From Argyresthia goedartella (lineage: Eukaryota > Arthropoda > Insecta > Lepidoptera > Argyresthiidae): DNA of 64,000 bases. The stretch spans positions 33,436,383 through 33,500,382 of the forward strand of contig OX463814.1 in NCBI GenBank assembly GCA_949825045.1, in the 5' to 3' direction. The translations under genes were made by a program, and so were the position numbers. The notes under the pieces were generated by a model that worked only from the letters and a program-made list of their open reading frames with translations, ran no database searches and was not told where the DNA came from. The first letter of the stretch is position 1; each line of letters begins with the position of its first letter. This document shows, piece after piece, positions 23,440-34,584 of the stretch.

Positions 23440-23690
23440 ATCATTGAGTGACGAAATCGGGGTATTTTAGATATCAATAAAATCTAAAGTATAAGAGCTA
23501 TGCTATTGAAACATTCTATGAATATTGAGCCTACTACTGACATCGTATCCCGAAAATTTTATAATCCAAAACAAAGTTGTGAGGGCTCAAAAGATCGACG
23601 AAGCGCTTCGAGAAAAGGTAGGTCCCTTGCGCTTCGCTTGTTCGTCTAGGCGGGGGCACTTCCCTGCCCCCAGATTGTTTTAATACGTAC
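23440..23690 (-). repeat. dispersed repeat, CGAAGCGCAAG family
   Basis: Reverse complement of the first part of the 12797 copy, with CTCGAAGCGCTTCGTCG and GAACAAGCGAAGCGCAAG and the CCCGATTTCGTCACTCAATG end. Confidence 0.7.
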
Positions 23691-23957
23691 ATTTATATAC
23701 AAATGTACCTGGGCAGTTTATATTTTTTTAAATATAATGTTTCGTTTGCAGTCGGGGCCCTATTATACAATTCCTTAAGCGAAGGTTGCTTGCAATGTAA
23801 AGACTGCGCCCGGGTCGACTTAAGATAATGGAGGGAGGGATGAGTTAGTTGATCGGACGACCGACCGGCGTGTTTCAGCGTTTTGTTGCACTACAAGAAG
23901 CGAGCCACGGCGATTTGCCACAACTAACGAACAAAATGACCGTTTTGGCAACTCTCA

Positions 23958-24230
23958 TCCTTATATATATAATTCTACTGTACGTCTGTATGTCACTGAA
24001 CTCCTCCTAAACGGCTAGACCGATTTGAATGAATTTTATGTATGCGTTTGGGTGGCGCCCTGGATGGTTATATTCACAAATCAATACAATACAAAAAGTT
24101 TATTTTGTTCTCTCACATAGCTTTACATGGTGTAACATAGTTTAACTTAGGTGAAATCAGCCCGGCAGATGGCGCTGCAGTCGGTATCTAGGTTTCACTT
24201 GAAATATCATGCGTCTGTCGGGTCCGCTAG
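23958..24230 (+). mobile_element. non-autonomous Helitron-like element
   Basis: Starts TCCTTATATATATAATTCTA after an A and ends GGTCCGCTAG before a T, matching the Helitron rule (5' TC, 3' CTAG, insertion between A and T). Near the 3' end, CCCGGCAGA (about 24158) can pair with TCTGTCGGG (24214-24222). The internal AACGGCTAGACCGATTTGAA stretch is common in lepidopteran Helitron-like repeats as I remember them. It carries no Rep/helicase. Confidence 0.65.
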
Positions 24231-24274
24231 TAAAGTATATATTTTGACTACCTTGTCCCATAGCCAATTAACCT

Positions 24275-24345
24275 TTGGACCGGCAAGCGACCCGCAGCGG
24301 GCAAGTTTTCAAAATGCGTCGACCGGCAAGCGACCCGCAGCGGGC
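24275..24345 (+). repeat. short tandem duplication
   Basis: GACCGGCAAGCGACCCGCAG followed by CGGGC occurs twice (about 24279 and 24320), separated by AAGTTTTCAAAATGCGTC. Confidence 0.85.
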
Positions 24346-26639
24346 GGATTTCCGAATTATTTATTTTAAAACTGATGTGCCCCACTGCTGGGCAGAGGCC
24401 TCACTCTTTACACCATTGGCGATCCTTAGAGTTCATTCACCAGTTCAATGCACCAGAGTCAACATTACATTCAAACTTTGTAAAAATGGATTGAATACGA
24501 GTTTTACCCGAATAGTTTCTTATTAATAATATATCAGAAGCTAGAAATCTCCGTATTTCATGAATCAAAATATGCACTGTATTTTTTACCAGAAGGACAA
24601 CGATGCAATATTTTTTCTTTCTCTGAAACTTTAACTCACAAATTAGTCCATAAACAATATTGTAGTATATTAAGTAGGCAATAAAGCGTTTGCTCTTGCA
24701 TTCATAATCCTGCCGGCGTCCTCCCTGATCAGATCTACAGCCCCACTCGTCGGCGGTTAGTCCATATAGATCCATTACAAATAACACATTTCTTTTGGAC
24801 TCTGCCAGGCACAAGTCTATGCTTCCTTAATACGAGCCATATAAGGTTAATGTGTACGAGCTATAATTTCAGTCGCTGAGATGATTTGACATCATACTAT
24901 TTGGCATCATCTTTCTCAAGTACAATGCACCTTTTTAACTCTCTACTTACATGTACTCAATTGAACTAGTATGAACATAACATTTGTTTTGTTCTCCATT
25001 AAAAAAAAAACATATACAAATATCAAACTATTCTCTACTTAGTTGAACGCACCCGATCTCAGGTTTAACCGTTCAATAGATATAAAAGTTACCGCTGACC
25101 CCATCACTAAATCCTGCGTAGTGACTGTTGCTTAGCACAAAGCACTTACTGCACGATTAACTCGAGGTGTGCGTAAGTTACTATGCTAGACTCGGGAGCA
25201 AAATGACGGCATTTGTAATATAATGTAACTTAGCAATTCAACTACTTATTGCTTTCTTGGAATTTAACTAGTTCTTTCTTTTCATAAAGTGAAACAGTTA
25301 GGATAGGTGTAATACTTCTAGGTTTTAGTAAAGTAGTTTAAAGGTAACATATCTACCTATAATAAGTGTGACAAATTTCAATTGTCCCCCGCAATTAATT
25401 CATTAAGATTCTCGTTTAATTTCCCCATCACAGAATGCCCCAGTATTTAATATGTATCAAATAAGTTTTATGTAGACGTCTAGGCTGATTAAAACAAAGC
25501 AACCATATTTTTAATAGAATAAGTAGTTATAGGTTAACATAAAGACTAGTTATATCGCTTGTATTATTGTTACTAAATTCATTTTGAAAATCAAAAAAAA
25601 CGTTCTCTAGCTAGGTACTTAGGGTCACTAAAAGTTTATTATGATAATCGAGGTGTGAATCCATTCCATTGATGATAGCTCTAATGCAGACTAGTGGATC
25701 CAAGTGGAAATCCAGTGGCTCCACGTGGACCTACAGCTTATCAGGGTTTTTCCCGCCGGGCCGTCTTATCCCGACTTATTGGTAATGAAAATTCGAGACG
25801 TCTATTGCTACGAAATCAGACTTCGTCTCGGATTTCCCTACCGTTAATAGTAAACTTTTGGCGGGAGACTGCGTCTACAATGTTCAATATGCAATGTAGT
25901 AGAAGAAGGGAATCATAATGGTAAAATTTGCATTTTAGACCGTTCCTGATTGAGCTTTCCTAACTGTGTGTGCGTGTGTGTGTGTTTTGATAGGATTATA
26001 ATTAATAGGCCATTCTTGGGTTTATTTTAATCATTTAAAATGATTTTATGGTGATTTAGTCGATATATTTTATCAACTTCCTATTTGAATGAAAGATTTT
26101 CAAATATAATAAGAATATAATTTAAAACAAGCACAGCCAGCACCTCACATATTTTGATAAATTGTTACAGATATATGAATAGAGAAGTAACGGTACCTGT
26201 TTATAAGGGTAACTTTTTAATGTGGTACAAGTCATCCTTAATTAGGTAAATAACACATAGCCTTAGGGAGCTTGATCATTTAGTACTTATTCACTTTGCT
26301 ATGTAAGCGCAAAACAAAACTTTTAATACTTATAAAAGCCAAGATACTCGTAGTATTGTACTTTCTATGAAAACATTTTGACGTACTCTACAAGACGGGG
26401 TGGTAGATCGGAAAGCTTTCTCCCTAGAAAACGAGCATCGAAGCTTTCATAAATAACGTCGATCGTGAATATTTTACAAGTTCGTCGCCATTATCGGATG
26501 TAGGTAGGATGTCCGGAATATTGCTGGAGGGAAACTCGACTTATTTTGAGTCTATCAAGATTGGCGCGTTATGCTATAGCAGATTTTTCAGTTAAGATGT
26601 ATTTATGAACAGCTAAATATATTTAATAGTATTTTATGT
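24346..26639. other. no gene recognised
   Basis: 2.3 kb without an assignable gene. At 24377-24397, CCCCACTGCTGGGCAGAGGCC resembles the RTE 3' end seen at 55280-55305. A (GT)n run lies at 25969-25984. The 74-codon frame at 25694-25918 has no recognisable motif. Confidence 0.4.
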
Positions 26640-27015
26640 GACTGATACATAATGCCTCATTATGTACAGTTACATACACTAGTTTATCTACACACATATC
26701 ATAAGTTCTCTTTGATCTGTTCAGGAACCGCATGTTAGACCGGCATTGTGGCATTGATAATTGCTCTGCACTTGTTTAGCTTGATCAGTATTACCAACTT
26801 CACAGACAAACTAGGGGCGGAATGCCGGCGGGCGTTGGCATTTAAAATGTTAAATGTCATAATTTGTCGAAAATTTATGCATTATGGTCATAATGTATCA
26901 ATATTTAGATAAGAAATTAGTTTTTACCAAGTAGTATAACATTATGCTGGTCGTAACGTGCGGTTTTAGGACGCAGAAAAGAGGGTTTATGATACGTATG
27001 TAGATAAAATCTTTT
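26640..27015 (-). mobile_element. MITE, second copy of the 15661 family
   Basis: TTTATCTACACACATATCAT (about 26683) and ATGATACGTATGTAGATAAA (about 26989-27008) form the inverted repeats. The interior, read in reverse, parallels 15669-16013, including a GACAAACTAGGGGCGG-like and a GCATTATGGTCATAATGT stretch. Lacks the outer hairpin found in the first copy. Confidence 0.7.
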
Positions 27016-27590
27016 TATTCCAATGTTTGTATTGTCTTTGTCTTTGATTAACTGAATAACGTAGGCAAAATTGTCCCTTTGCAAACCCATATAGAAAAAA
27101 GCGTAACGTTATATCGTTGTTGTCGTAATAATACAGCGATTTCACGACGGACTCCTAAAAATTAAAGCTTCGTCTTTCTTTCCACACAAGACAGACAGGT
27201 GACAGGGGAATGACATAAAAATATCCAATTGTACAAAACAGTGTATGCAGTAATTTATCGAGTATTATGTGCCTCACTACACAAAATGCACTCCAAATCC
27301 TACTTCCAGATGTTCTTTGTCTCAATTTTTTTACAATATTATTGCCGGAAAAGCGTATTCCCACATCAATTCCCGAAACAGGAAGATTTGAATACCATTT
27401 ACTTCCGTTTGTATCTCCCGTGTATAGGGAATACTAAGATTACTTAAACAAATGTATTTGGAGAGACGGCGCTGCAAAACTTCGCTGAATATGCGTGACC
27501 TTTCAACGTAGCGAGTTTTTAGGGGGACTCTTTTAATTCTTTTCCTTGTTGCACGCAATGGCAGGTATTTTAGTTGGTCTGAACATGATT
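27016..27590. other. no gene recognised
   Basis: Short overlapping frames (27155-27558) on both strands, none recognisable. Confidence 0.4.
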
Positions 27591-27592
27591 AT

Positions 27593-27775
27593 CCCCCCAA
27601 AAACAAAGTAAAATGTTGCCAAGATATGCTCTCGATATGGCTCGCACTGTCAAAGAGTTATCAGATCGAATGTAGAGCCAAGCTTCTTACTCTATACGCC
27701 CTAACTCTACAAGCCCTAACTTCACAAACTACACTCCTTAGTCAAAATATGTAGCTTGGCGTTTCGCTACCGTCA
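27593..27775 (+). repeat. dispersed repeat, GAGCCAAGCTTCT family
   Basis: Second copy of the family at 13979. It runs straight into the next repeat without a spacer. Confidence 0.6.
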
Positions 27776-28030
27776 GTGAGTCAGTGACGAAATCGGGGTT
27801 TTTTAAATATCAATAATCTAAATCTAATTTATGAAAGCTATGCCATTGAAACTTCAGTTGTTTAATAAGTTTACTATTGGTATCCGATCTCCAGAATTTT
27901 GTTTATCTGGCATAATCCGAACCCAAGTTATGAGGGCTCAAAAAAACGACGAAGCGCTTTGAGAAAAGGTAGTAGTACCGTTGCGCTTCGCTTGGCTCGT
28001 CTTTGCAACGGGCACTGCCTTGCCCCCAGA
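27776..28030 (-). repeat. dispersed repeat, CGAAGCGCAAG family
   Basis: Reverse complement of the 12797 family, from GTGACGAAATCGGGG to GGGCACTGCCTTGCCCCC. Confidence 0.7.
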
Positions 28031-28117
28031 TTATATTCTCGAAGAGTTTGTAATCACGCGTGCTGTGTTTGAAAGGCATTGATTTAAAATATCTATAACA
28101 TAGATTAATGACCTAAT

Positions 28118-28182
28118 AAAGTCAAAGTCAACGTTAATTTTCTTTATGACTGTAGATATTTAAATATTCTTAGCAAACGTCA
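28118..28182 (-). mobile_element. CR1-like LINE, extreme 3' end
   Basis: The reverse complement reads ATGACGTTTGCTAAGAATAT, then ATCTACAGTCATAAAG and a TTGACTTTGACTTTA tail: the last 60 bp of the LINE family of copies A and B, heavily 5'-truncated. Confidence 0.75.
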
Positions 28183-28467
28183 TTACTTGTAATACTTGTA
28201 AACAATACTTGCAGTACAGATTGCTACTGCTAAAGTAAAGAGCCCATTAGATATCACACTAGCGCATGTATTACATGTACACAGTTCTCTGTCTGTTACC
28301 GAGCGAGATCCAGTGATAGCGTAAAGCAATGTTAACAACAGGCCAGTGCTTGGTTTTTTAAGCAAACATTTATACAAGCCAGCGAAGGATGCCAGTATTT
28401 TACATTCCAGCGGTGGCTTGTCTGTTGTATTGGCGCCAATGCCACTGGTTTCGTGTTGCTTAACCAT
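28183..28467 (-). CDS. hypothetical small membrane protein, doubtful
   Basis: A 94-codon ATG-started frame that I do not recognise. It has a polar N-terminus, a hydrophobic stretch around residues 44-52 (GLLLTLLYA), a CTCNTC cysteine cluster near residues 64-69 and a hydrophobic C-terminal stretch (about 74-87) before a KYYK end. The same frame continues upstream to about 28662, across one TAA at 28471-28473, and that part also has a hydrophobic stretch. The stop overlaps the start of the LINE 3' fragment at 28182. It could be a small gene, an exon or dead-gene remnant, or chance; there is no promoter or splice evidence. Confidence 0.2.
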   Translation of the reverse strand: MVKQHETSGIGANTTDKPPLECKILASFAGLYKCLLKKPSTGLLLTLLYAITGSRSVTDRELCTCNTCASVISNGLFTLAVAICTASIVYKYYK

Positions 28468-28669
28468 TCCTTAACTTTGAGTGTTGTTCAAACTTAGAAT
28501 TGTTGTTTGTGAATCCCTGAGAGTGTTTCTTACAATCATACAAACTACGTGAACGAACACAAAACCTACTAATATAAACATTTGACTAACCTTTACAGTC
28601 GCTGCTTTACCAATCACATGTAGTTTCAAAGTGACAGATGCCTCTCCAAGACTCCAACGCAATTTCTTA

Positions 28670-29370
28670 AAATAGAAACTAGTTCTAACCGCTCCCTTAA
28701 CTCTTATTTCCTATTTCAATCTAATCCGTCTGAGAAGTCGAAACGGTCTTCGCTAATACAAAAAGAAAAAGGCTATTTCGTCGAAATTAAAAACGAGAAC
28801 CAAACGTCATCCAAAGAGAAAGTTTCAAAAGATTAATCCTGTTGATAAAATTTCACGGTTCAAGGAACTCCACTAGAGGGCGCATGGGGCGATAAGCGAT
28901 ACTGATTACGTTCGTCTAGAAATAGCAAGTTTGGAATGTCTAGAAGTGGCAATTTACATGGACGATTCTCCTACGGATAGGCTAATATCTTCCCGCTCTT
29001 ACTGTATATGCATAAGCTCCTATTTGCCACTTCATAATTACTTTTACGTATTTTGATATAATTTAGAAACTGTCGCATGACTACACTACCAAATGTTAAT
29101 AGATCATTAGGTGTAACAGAAACTATATCTAAATTGACATTGATGGCTTCTTTTGAACCTGACAATGGCTAAATGATGCCACATTTATGTCTTTATGCTT
29201 TTTTATCGTCATTATTTAATACTTACGCTTGTCACGACAGAAATTGGTTTCGATACAAATGTCATTACGATTTGTAATTTATACCTACATACCCAGAGAT
29301 AAAAAAATTAGAAAGATTGGTCTAAAAGGCAGTAATTGAGGGTATATAAAGGAAGTTCTCGTGGATTCCT
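28670..29370. other. no gene recognised
   Basis: No recognisable coding, RNA or repeat content. Confidence 0.45.
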
Positions 29371-29373
29371 AGC

Positions 29374-29437
29374 ACGGGCTACCTTCGTTACCGTAGCTGC
29401 TACGACGGCGCTACGGGTCGTAACGCTCGTAGCCCGT
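29374..29437. repeat. GC-rich hairpin
   Basis: ACGGGCTACCTTCGTTACCG at 29374 and an imperfectly complementary CTACGGGTCGTAACG plus CTCGTAGCCCGT ending at 29437. A compact G+C-rich foldback in A+T-rich surroundings. Confidence 0.75.
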
Positions 29438-29614
29438 AGCTAGACTACAACTCCCTAGAGATAGAATCCTTCGTAGGCTTTCACTGTGCGCTACGTTCGG
29501 GATATAAAGTAGCTATAATACGGTACGTATGTATATCGTTATCATTTCTAAGGGGAATCTGTAGGTTTATAACGTAATTATAGTTCAATGGCAATAATGT
29601 TCGATGACCGATAT

Positions 29615-29845
29615 AGCCTGGAGTGTAGTGACCCTGCCTACGAAGCTAACGGTCCTGAGTTCAAATCCTGGTAAGGGGAAATATTTGTGTGTTGGGCATG
29701 AATATTTGTTTCTTAGTCTTGGGTTTTTTCTATTTATTTACAAAAGTATTTCTCCATATTAATATATCGCCGTCTAGTACCCATAAAACAAGCCTAATTG
29801 AGCTTATTATACTACTTTGATTTGTGTAAGATTGTCCTCTAACAT

Positions 29846-29876
<31 letters not shown>

Positions 29877-29965
29877 TATTTATTTATTTATTTATTTAAT
29901 GTGATGAAATGAATGTTAATCGAACCCGGGACCTCTCGCATGGTAGGCAGAGCCACAAGGTCATA
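29615..29965. repeat. two SINEs joined tail to tail (family S4)
   Basis: A plus-strand tRNA-like SINE (head about 29615-29680, with a GAGTTCAAATCC B box) ends in a TAAA-repeat run. This meets a TTTA-repeat run and a minus-strand SINE head with CGAACCCGGGACC (29919-29965). The junction 29845-29899 is a near-perfect palindrome of about 55 bp. Confidence 0.7.
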
Positions 29966-29984
29966 CATAACTTAAAGTGCTACA

Positions 29985-30225
29985 GAAAAAAATGGGGTCT
30001 TTTTCGAATATTCGAATTTTGAATTCCACTTTATAGTCATCTACAGATTTGATTTTTGGGTTGACTTTATTGAGTATTTCATTAAGATTCTCACTGAAGG
30101 AAAATGCGATTGGATGAAATTTTCTCGATAGAATTTAATTGCGTAAAGGCCTCTAAATTGATATATTTTTTCCTGTAATTCTGAAATCCTTACTAATTTA
30201 ATTGAGAAATTGCATTCAAAATGTG
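29985..30225 (+). repeat. dispersed repeat R-A, copy 1
   Basis: Matches the reverse complement of 35660-35910 over about 240 bp (for example AAATC...TTTTGGGTT and TTCCTGTAATTCTGAAATCC). Moderately diverged; no ORF. Confidence 0.7.
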
Positions 30226-30635
30226 TACATTATGGATTTGCAAATTTTCTTTGAAAATCTTTTTGACAAAATAGCGTATTTTTTATGCGGTTTGGCGCTA
30301 TGTTATTTAAGTCTCGTATTTGCGCTCTCTTTTCTTTCTTATGTGGAAGGAATTAACGCTGTCACTTTCGTTTACATTAGAATTCCTTTTGTATAAATTT
30401 ATACGTATCACCTCAAATAAGTAGTATGAAGAAACAATTACTTAACCTCTCAACAACCGAGGGTAGTTGGGACGGGTCGCGATTTTGAACCTTATTCCAT
30501 GGTAATAAAATTTAAAACCTATAACGGAATAGTGGCGTTATCTAACGCCGGTGGTATTCAAGAGGTAAAATAACCATTAACTGTATCTAACAACTGCTAG
30601 CTGACTCGATCTACTTCGTTTTATCAAAATCTATA
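30226..30635. other. no gene recognised
   Basis: A 64-codon frame at 30202-30396 is hydrophobic but has no recognised homologue; otherwise empty. Confidence 0.4.
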
Positions 30636-30639
30636 CGTC

Positions 30640-31510
30640 GGCATCCGATTGTAGAATTGGGCATATCATGATGTGTCCAAATCAACATCGGGCAGATCGA
30701 TGAGAACCACACGTTTATCGATATTCCCAGTTAACGCTTCGCCACATCGTGAAATAGTTAAAATTTTTCGAATTAACAAATCTCTTTTGTTTTTACAATG
30801 GATTTTTTGTTGTTACACATATGCTAGATGAATTTAACTGTATACTTTTAGGTTATAAGCCAAATCAAGGAAAGTAGGATGATCATCACACGGGAGTCGG
30901 TGGACTACTATTGAGTATCCAGTATGATATTTAAGAGACTTTTATTATGGCCGAGTCGGCAGTGACTCTGCCTACGAAGCCAAGGGTCCCGGGTTCGAGT
31001 CCCGGTGGGGGCAATATTTGTTTGATGAGAACGGATGGTTGTACCCTAGTCCTGGTTGTTTATCTATCTAAGTATAATATTTATCTATATAAGTATGTTT
31101 ATCGTTGTCTAGTACCCAAGATACAGGGAATCCTAGTTTGGGGCTAGATCAATGTGTGTAAATGGTCTCCAAGATATTATTTTTATTATCCTCATTATTA
31201 AATTTTGTTTTTATATGCATACGCTTCGCTCCGCCCTGCTTCGCTACGCTCCGGTTTTGCTTCTTCTAAGTTCCAACGTAACCTGTAACACAACTGAAAT
31301 TTAGCCAAAATAGCCTACTCTAGCCAAGTTTGGCTTTTCACTACTTTCAGTCGCAAGCTCGCTCCGCTGGTTGCACATACACGTTCTAACCTAACCCAAC
31401 CAAGTCTTGAAACGATATGGCGGGTTTAACATGGCAGATCAAGAAATGCCGCCATATCATGATATGCCGATGCACATCATGATGTGCCGAATTTGACGAT
31501 CGGCTGCCGA
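30640..31510. repeat. repeat with CATATCATGATGTG ends, interrupted by a SINE
   Basis: GGCATATCATGATGTGTCC at 30660 and GATATGCCGATGCACATCAT at 31461 lie on either side of a plus-strand SINE (30949-31180). The right part carries several CGCTTCGCT/GCTCCG-rich short motifs (31210-31260, 31355-31375). Probably one old element; ends uncertain. Confidence 0.35.
30940..31189 (+). repeat. SINE family S1 with target-site duplication
   Basis: Body 30949-31180 with a perfect B box in CCGGGTTCGAGTCCCGG (about 30989-31005) and the S1 3' body. TTTTATTAT at 30940-30948 is repeated at 31181-31189 as the target duplication. Confidence 0.85.
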
Positions 31511-31607
31511 CATATGCATGAGACTAACCAACTGACTACCATTTGACAAAACCATAAACAAAACAAAAGATTTTTTCATTTATTTGGCTGTGTCCATTCC
31601 GTTTTTA

Positions 31608-32235
31608 GGGTTCCGTAGAGAAACAAGGAACCCTTATAGTTTCGTCAAGTCTGTCTGTCCGTCCGTCCGTATGTCAGTTCGTCCGTCAGTCCGTACTTCA
31701 CAGCAACTTTATGTAGAAATTATCATGACACACAGGTGAAACTTGGTATTTAGATGTATTCTGTAAACCGCTGTACGATTTTTATACAAAAATAATTAAA
31801 GGGGACTCCCCATACATAGAACTGAAACTATATTTTTTTTAAATAAACCTATATGTGTGGGATGTTTATAGATAGGTTTTTAAGAATGACAATGGGGTTC
31901 TTGAAACAGTTTTTCTTCAAAGTAAATCGCTAAAGAGACAGACCCTTCCAAAGTGGAAAAATATCCCCCCCTCTAACTTTTAAAGTAAGAGAGTGAAAAA
32001 ACTACAAGAAATATATACTGTGTATCTAAATACATTCTTCCAACGAAAATTAATTTGAACAAAACAAAATAAGCAGTTTTTAAGATATAAAACATTTATT
32101 AAAAACCGCAAAGATAACTTTGTCATTCATACAAACACTATGAAAAACAAAGTTACAACACAAACATCCAGTCACATAATTACTTGCTACAACGGAACCC
32201 TTCATGGGTGAGTCTGACTCGCAATTGGCCACATT
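31608..32235 (+). repeat. AGGGTTCCGTAG-type repeat, full copy
   Basis: Opens AGGGTTCCGTAGAGAAACAA with a CTGTCTGTCCGTCCGTCCGT run and ends CGGAACCCTTCATGGGTGAG plus GACTCGCAATTGGCC. The two ends are short inverted repeats of each other (AGGGTTCCG / CGGAACCCT). The 80-codon minus frame inside it is not a gene. Confidence 0.65.
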
Positions 32236-32239
32236 TTTA

Positions 32240-33954
32240 TTTTTGCCTCTCCGTATGTACCTTTCTAAGATTTCAACGAATAGCTTTACCCTTAATGTGG
32301 CATAAGCAAGCAGATTTTTCATTACTTTTCGGATGTATTATCACGCAAGAAGATTGAGATTTGTTTTTCCCCGGCCAAAAGTTCATCCAAATCGATCTAG
32401 CCGTTTGCAAGTTTCGCGCTTATCAACACATACATAAGTACGAATGATTCATTTTTATATCATATAGAATTACGTAAGAGATACTTTACAAATAGACTAC
32501 AATTTATACTCAAGTATTACTAACTGGCCCTAGTGTCGGCTAACCGTCCGATAAATCGCCAGTGAGTTTGCCTCTCGCCCACAAACGGTACAATTGAAGA
32601 TAAACTATCAAATTAAGGGCCAAATTGAGCCGCAAACTGCAACTATACTGCAAAGTGGGCGGATGGCATTTCAAAGTCTTGCTACTAGCTTGCACCATGC
32701 CGCAACTGTTATTTATTCTATATTTTGGTGTAAATTTTACAAATTCCGACTATTGACGAACCATATGGCTGGTAGAGGCGCAGTTATGTTCACTTTAAGC
32801 TAGTTTTTCAATACTCCATTTTGCGTGTCAGGGGTCTAGCCCACCGCCGCTGCAACCAACCAATTGACAAACAAATTCGCAAATTATTTGATAGATCTCT
32901 TCTAGCATAGTGTACATCCTAATGAGTTGATGATATCATCGATCAATCGGGAAAGTAGTTTGCCCACTGGTCTAGTGGCTAGTCGCATGCTCTTGGCCAC
33001 ATAAACATAAAATCATAAAATATATGTCAAGTGCATTCCATATAACTTTTCCCTTCGCCGTTAAGTTGGTATATGACAGTTATCATAAAAATGGTGTAAA
33101 GTAATATCCGGTTGCTAGACACAGATGAAACATCCCCCTTTCAAAAATAAGATAGCGGGTATGTAATTGCCAGCTCGTAAACTATTACTAGGATCTTGTG
33201 ATCCGACAGCTTTCATACGCACTAGCCACATTTTCAAAATCACCAATTTACTTAATATATTAAAAAAAAAACGCGCAGATAGCTAGCTGTGAATATTGCT
33301 TTCATTATTTTATGTTTATTACTTGTTTTTATTATAGATAGTATTGCTAGCTTGATAATTTGTGGTAGGTATTCTATTTCAATCACAAAAAAAAGTTTTT
33401 TTCCTCCAACGTTTGGCTGAAACCTTTAATTTTAGGATAGTAACACTGCTTTAATTTTTTCCAACTTAACGGGGAATGGGAAAAGTAATCGTCAGTGGGC
33501 GCCATTTTGTAAGTTTCTCCTTATCTGTGCATCCGAATTTCGGTTATTTCGCTGACAGGCTTTTAAAAACGTAGCCTAAATGGCAACTCCCCAGCGTTGC
33601 TCGTTGCTACTGTACCGGGGCACAAGTTTGAAGGAACTTGTTACTCTTGTAAGTTGCGCACTTACCCCTTGCTCCTCTCCCCTTCCCCCACTTCCGGCAA
33701 CCCCCCAGGGCATGAGCTGCACAATTACTCTGCCGCTGTTTAACATTGTATTGATATGTGAGGCGGCTTATATATGGCCTGTCTTCTTGCGCTTACTCTT
33801 CGAATTTATTCTATACCATTATCATCTCGTCCTGTAACTTCTGCGCAGGGTTCTAAGGCCGAGTGGCCACCTACGTGACATGGCGTGATATGTATCTGAC
33901 AAAGGCCACGTTTGCCTTTTCAGGGCAGTTTTCCATTTTCCTGATCATTATAAT
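32240..33954. other. no gene recognised; one repeat trace
   Basis: CAATACTCCATTTTGCGTGT then GGGGTCTAGCCC at 32808-32840 is a short relative of the GGGCTAGCCC repeat. At 32380-32410 an AAATCGATCTAGCCGTTTGC motif resembles many insect retroelement 3' ends. The 85-codon frame at 33580-33837 is not recognised. Confidence 0.4.
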
Positions 33955-34203
33955 AATAATAATACCTTGGACACTATTTACACACATTGATCTAGCCCCA
34001 AACTCGGATTCCCTGTATCTTGGGTACTAGACAACGATACACATACTTATACAGATAAATATTATATTTAGAAAGATAAAAAACCATGACTAGGGTACAA
34101 ACATCCATTCTCATTAAACAAATATTTGCCCCCACCGGGACTCGAACCCGGGACCATTGGCTTCGTAGGCAGGGTCACTGCCGACTTGACCATGCGGGTA
34201 GTC
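33955..34203 (-). repeat. tRNA-derived SINE (family S1)
   Basis: Same layout as the 17001 copy, with a perfect B box in the CCGGGACTCGAACCCGGGAC block (about 34136-34153). An ATA/ATT-repeat tail lies at 33948-33962. Confidence 0.8.
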
Positions 34204-34364
34204 ATTAGTCATTAAGTAATTCCTGGCATGGAAAAATGTTTCTCTAGTTTTTGCTGGTTCTACGCCACGGTTAAAAATATATATTCGGACAGACTTACAA
34301 ACAGACGGTGGAAGATTATTAATAAGGTCTTGGATCACCCTTTGGGTCAAGCACTTGAAAAAAA

Positions 34365-34580
34365 AGGGAAATATTAAACTGCACATCAAAAATACTGATT
34401 TGCGCAGCAAATATTCCTTATATTTGATGCGGTAGCTTAGGTGAAGGGTAATGGGGGTGAGCGAAGCGAAGCCCCCTTTATTCATCGTGTTAGGTTCAAG
34501 ATGTAAGAACAACAAAAAATACTTAAAACATAAAAATGATCCTTTTTTGCTGCGCAATTCAGTATATTTGATGTGCGATT
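34365..34580 (+). mobile_element. MITE with TTAAACTGCACATCAA termini
   Basis: Left end ATTAAACTGCACATCAAAAA (34375) and right end TTTGATGTGCGATTAAA (about 34566-34582) are inverted repeats of about 17 bp. The core GGTAGCTTAGGTGAAGGGTA and GAGCGAAGCGAAGCCCCC is shared with the 8738 and 53871 elements, whose termini differ. Confidence 0.75.
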
Positions 34581-34584
34581 AAAT

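Noticed and set aside
30946..31020. tRNA gene (perfect B box in CCGGGTTCGAGTCCCGG)
   Set aside because: The same unit recurs at 17001, 23164 and 33955 with a common non-tRNA body; two copies have target duplications, and no full cloverleaf with acceptor stem is seen. These are SINEs.
32340..32450. second Helitron end
   Set aside because: The AAATCGATCTAGCCGTTTGC motif is common to several retroelement 3' ends, and no TC/CTAG boundaries could be placed.
33580..33837. 85-codon protein with hydrophobic C-terminus
   Set aside because: Pro/Leu-rich low-complexity translation without recognisable family or supporting context.
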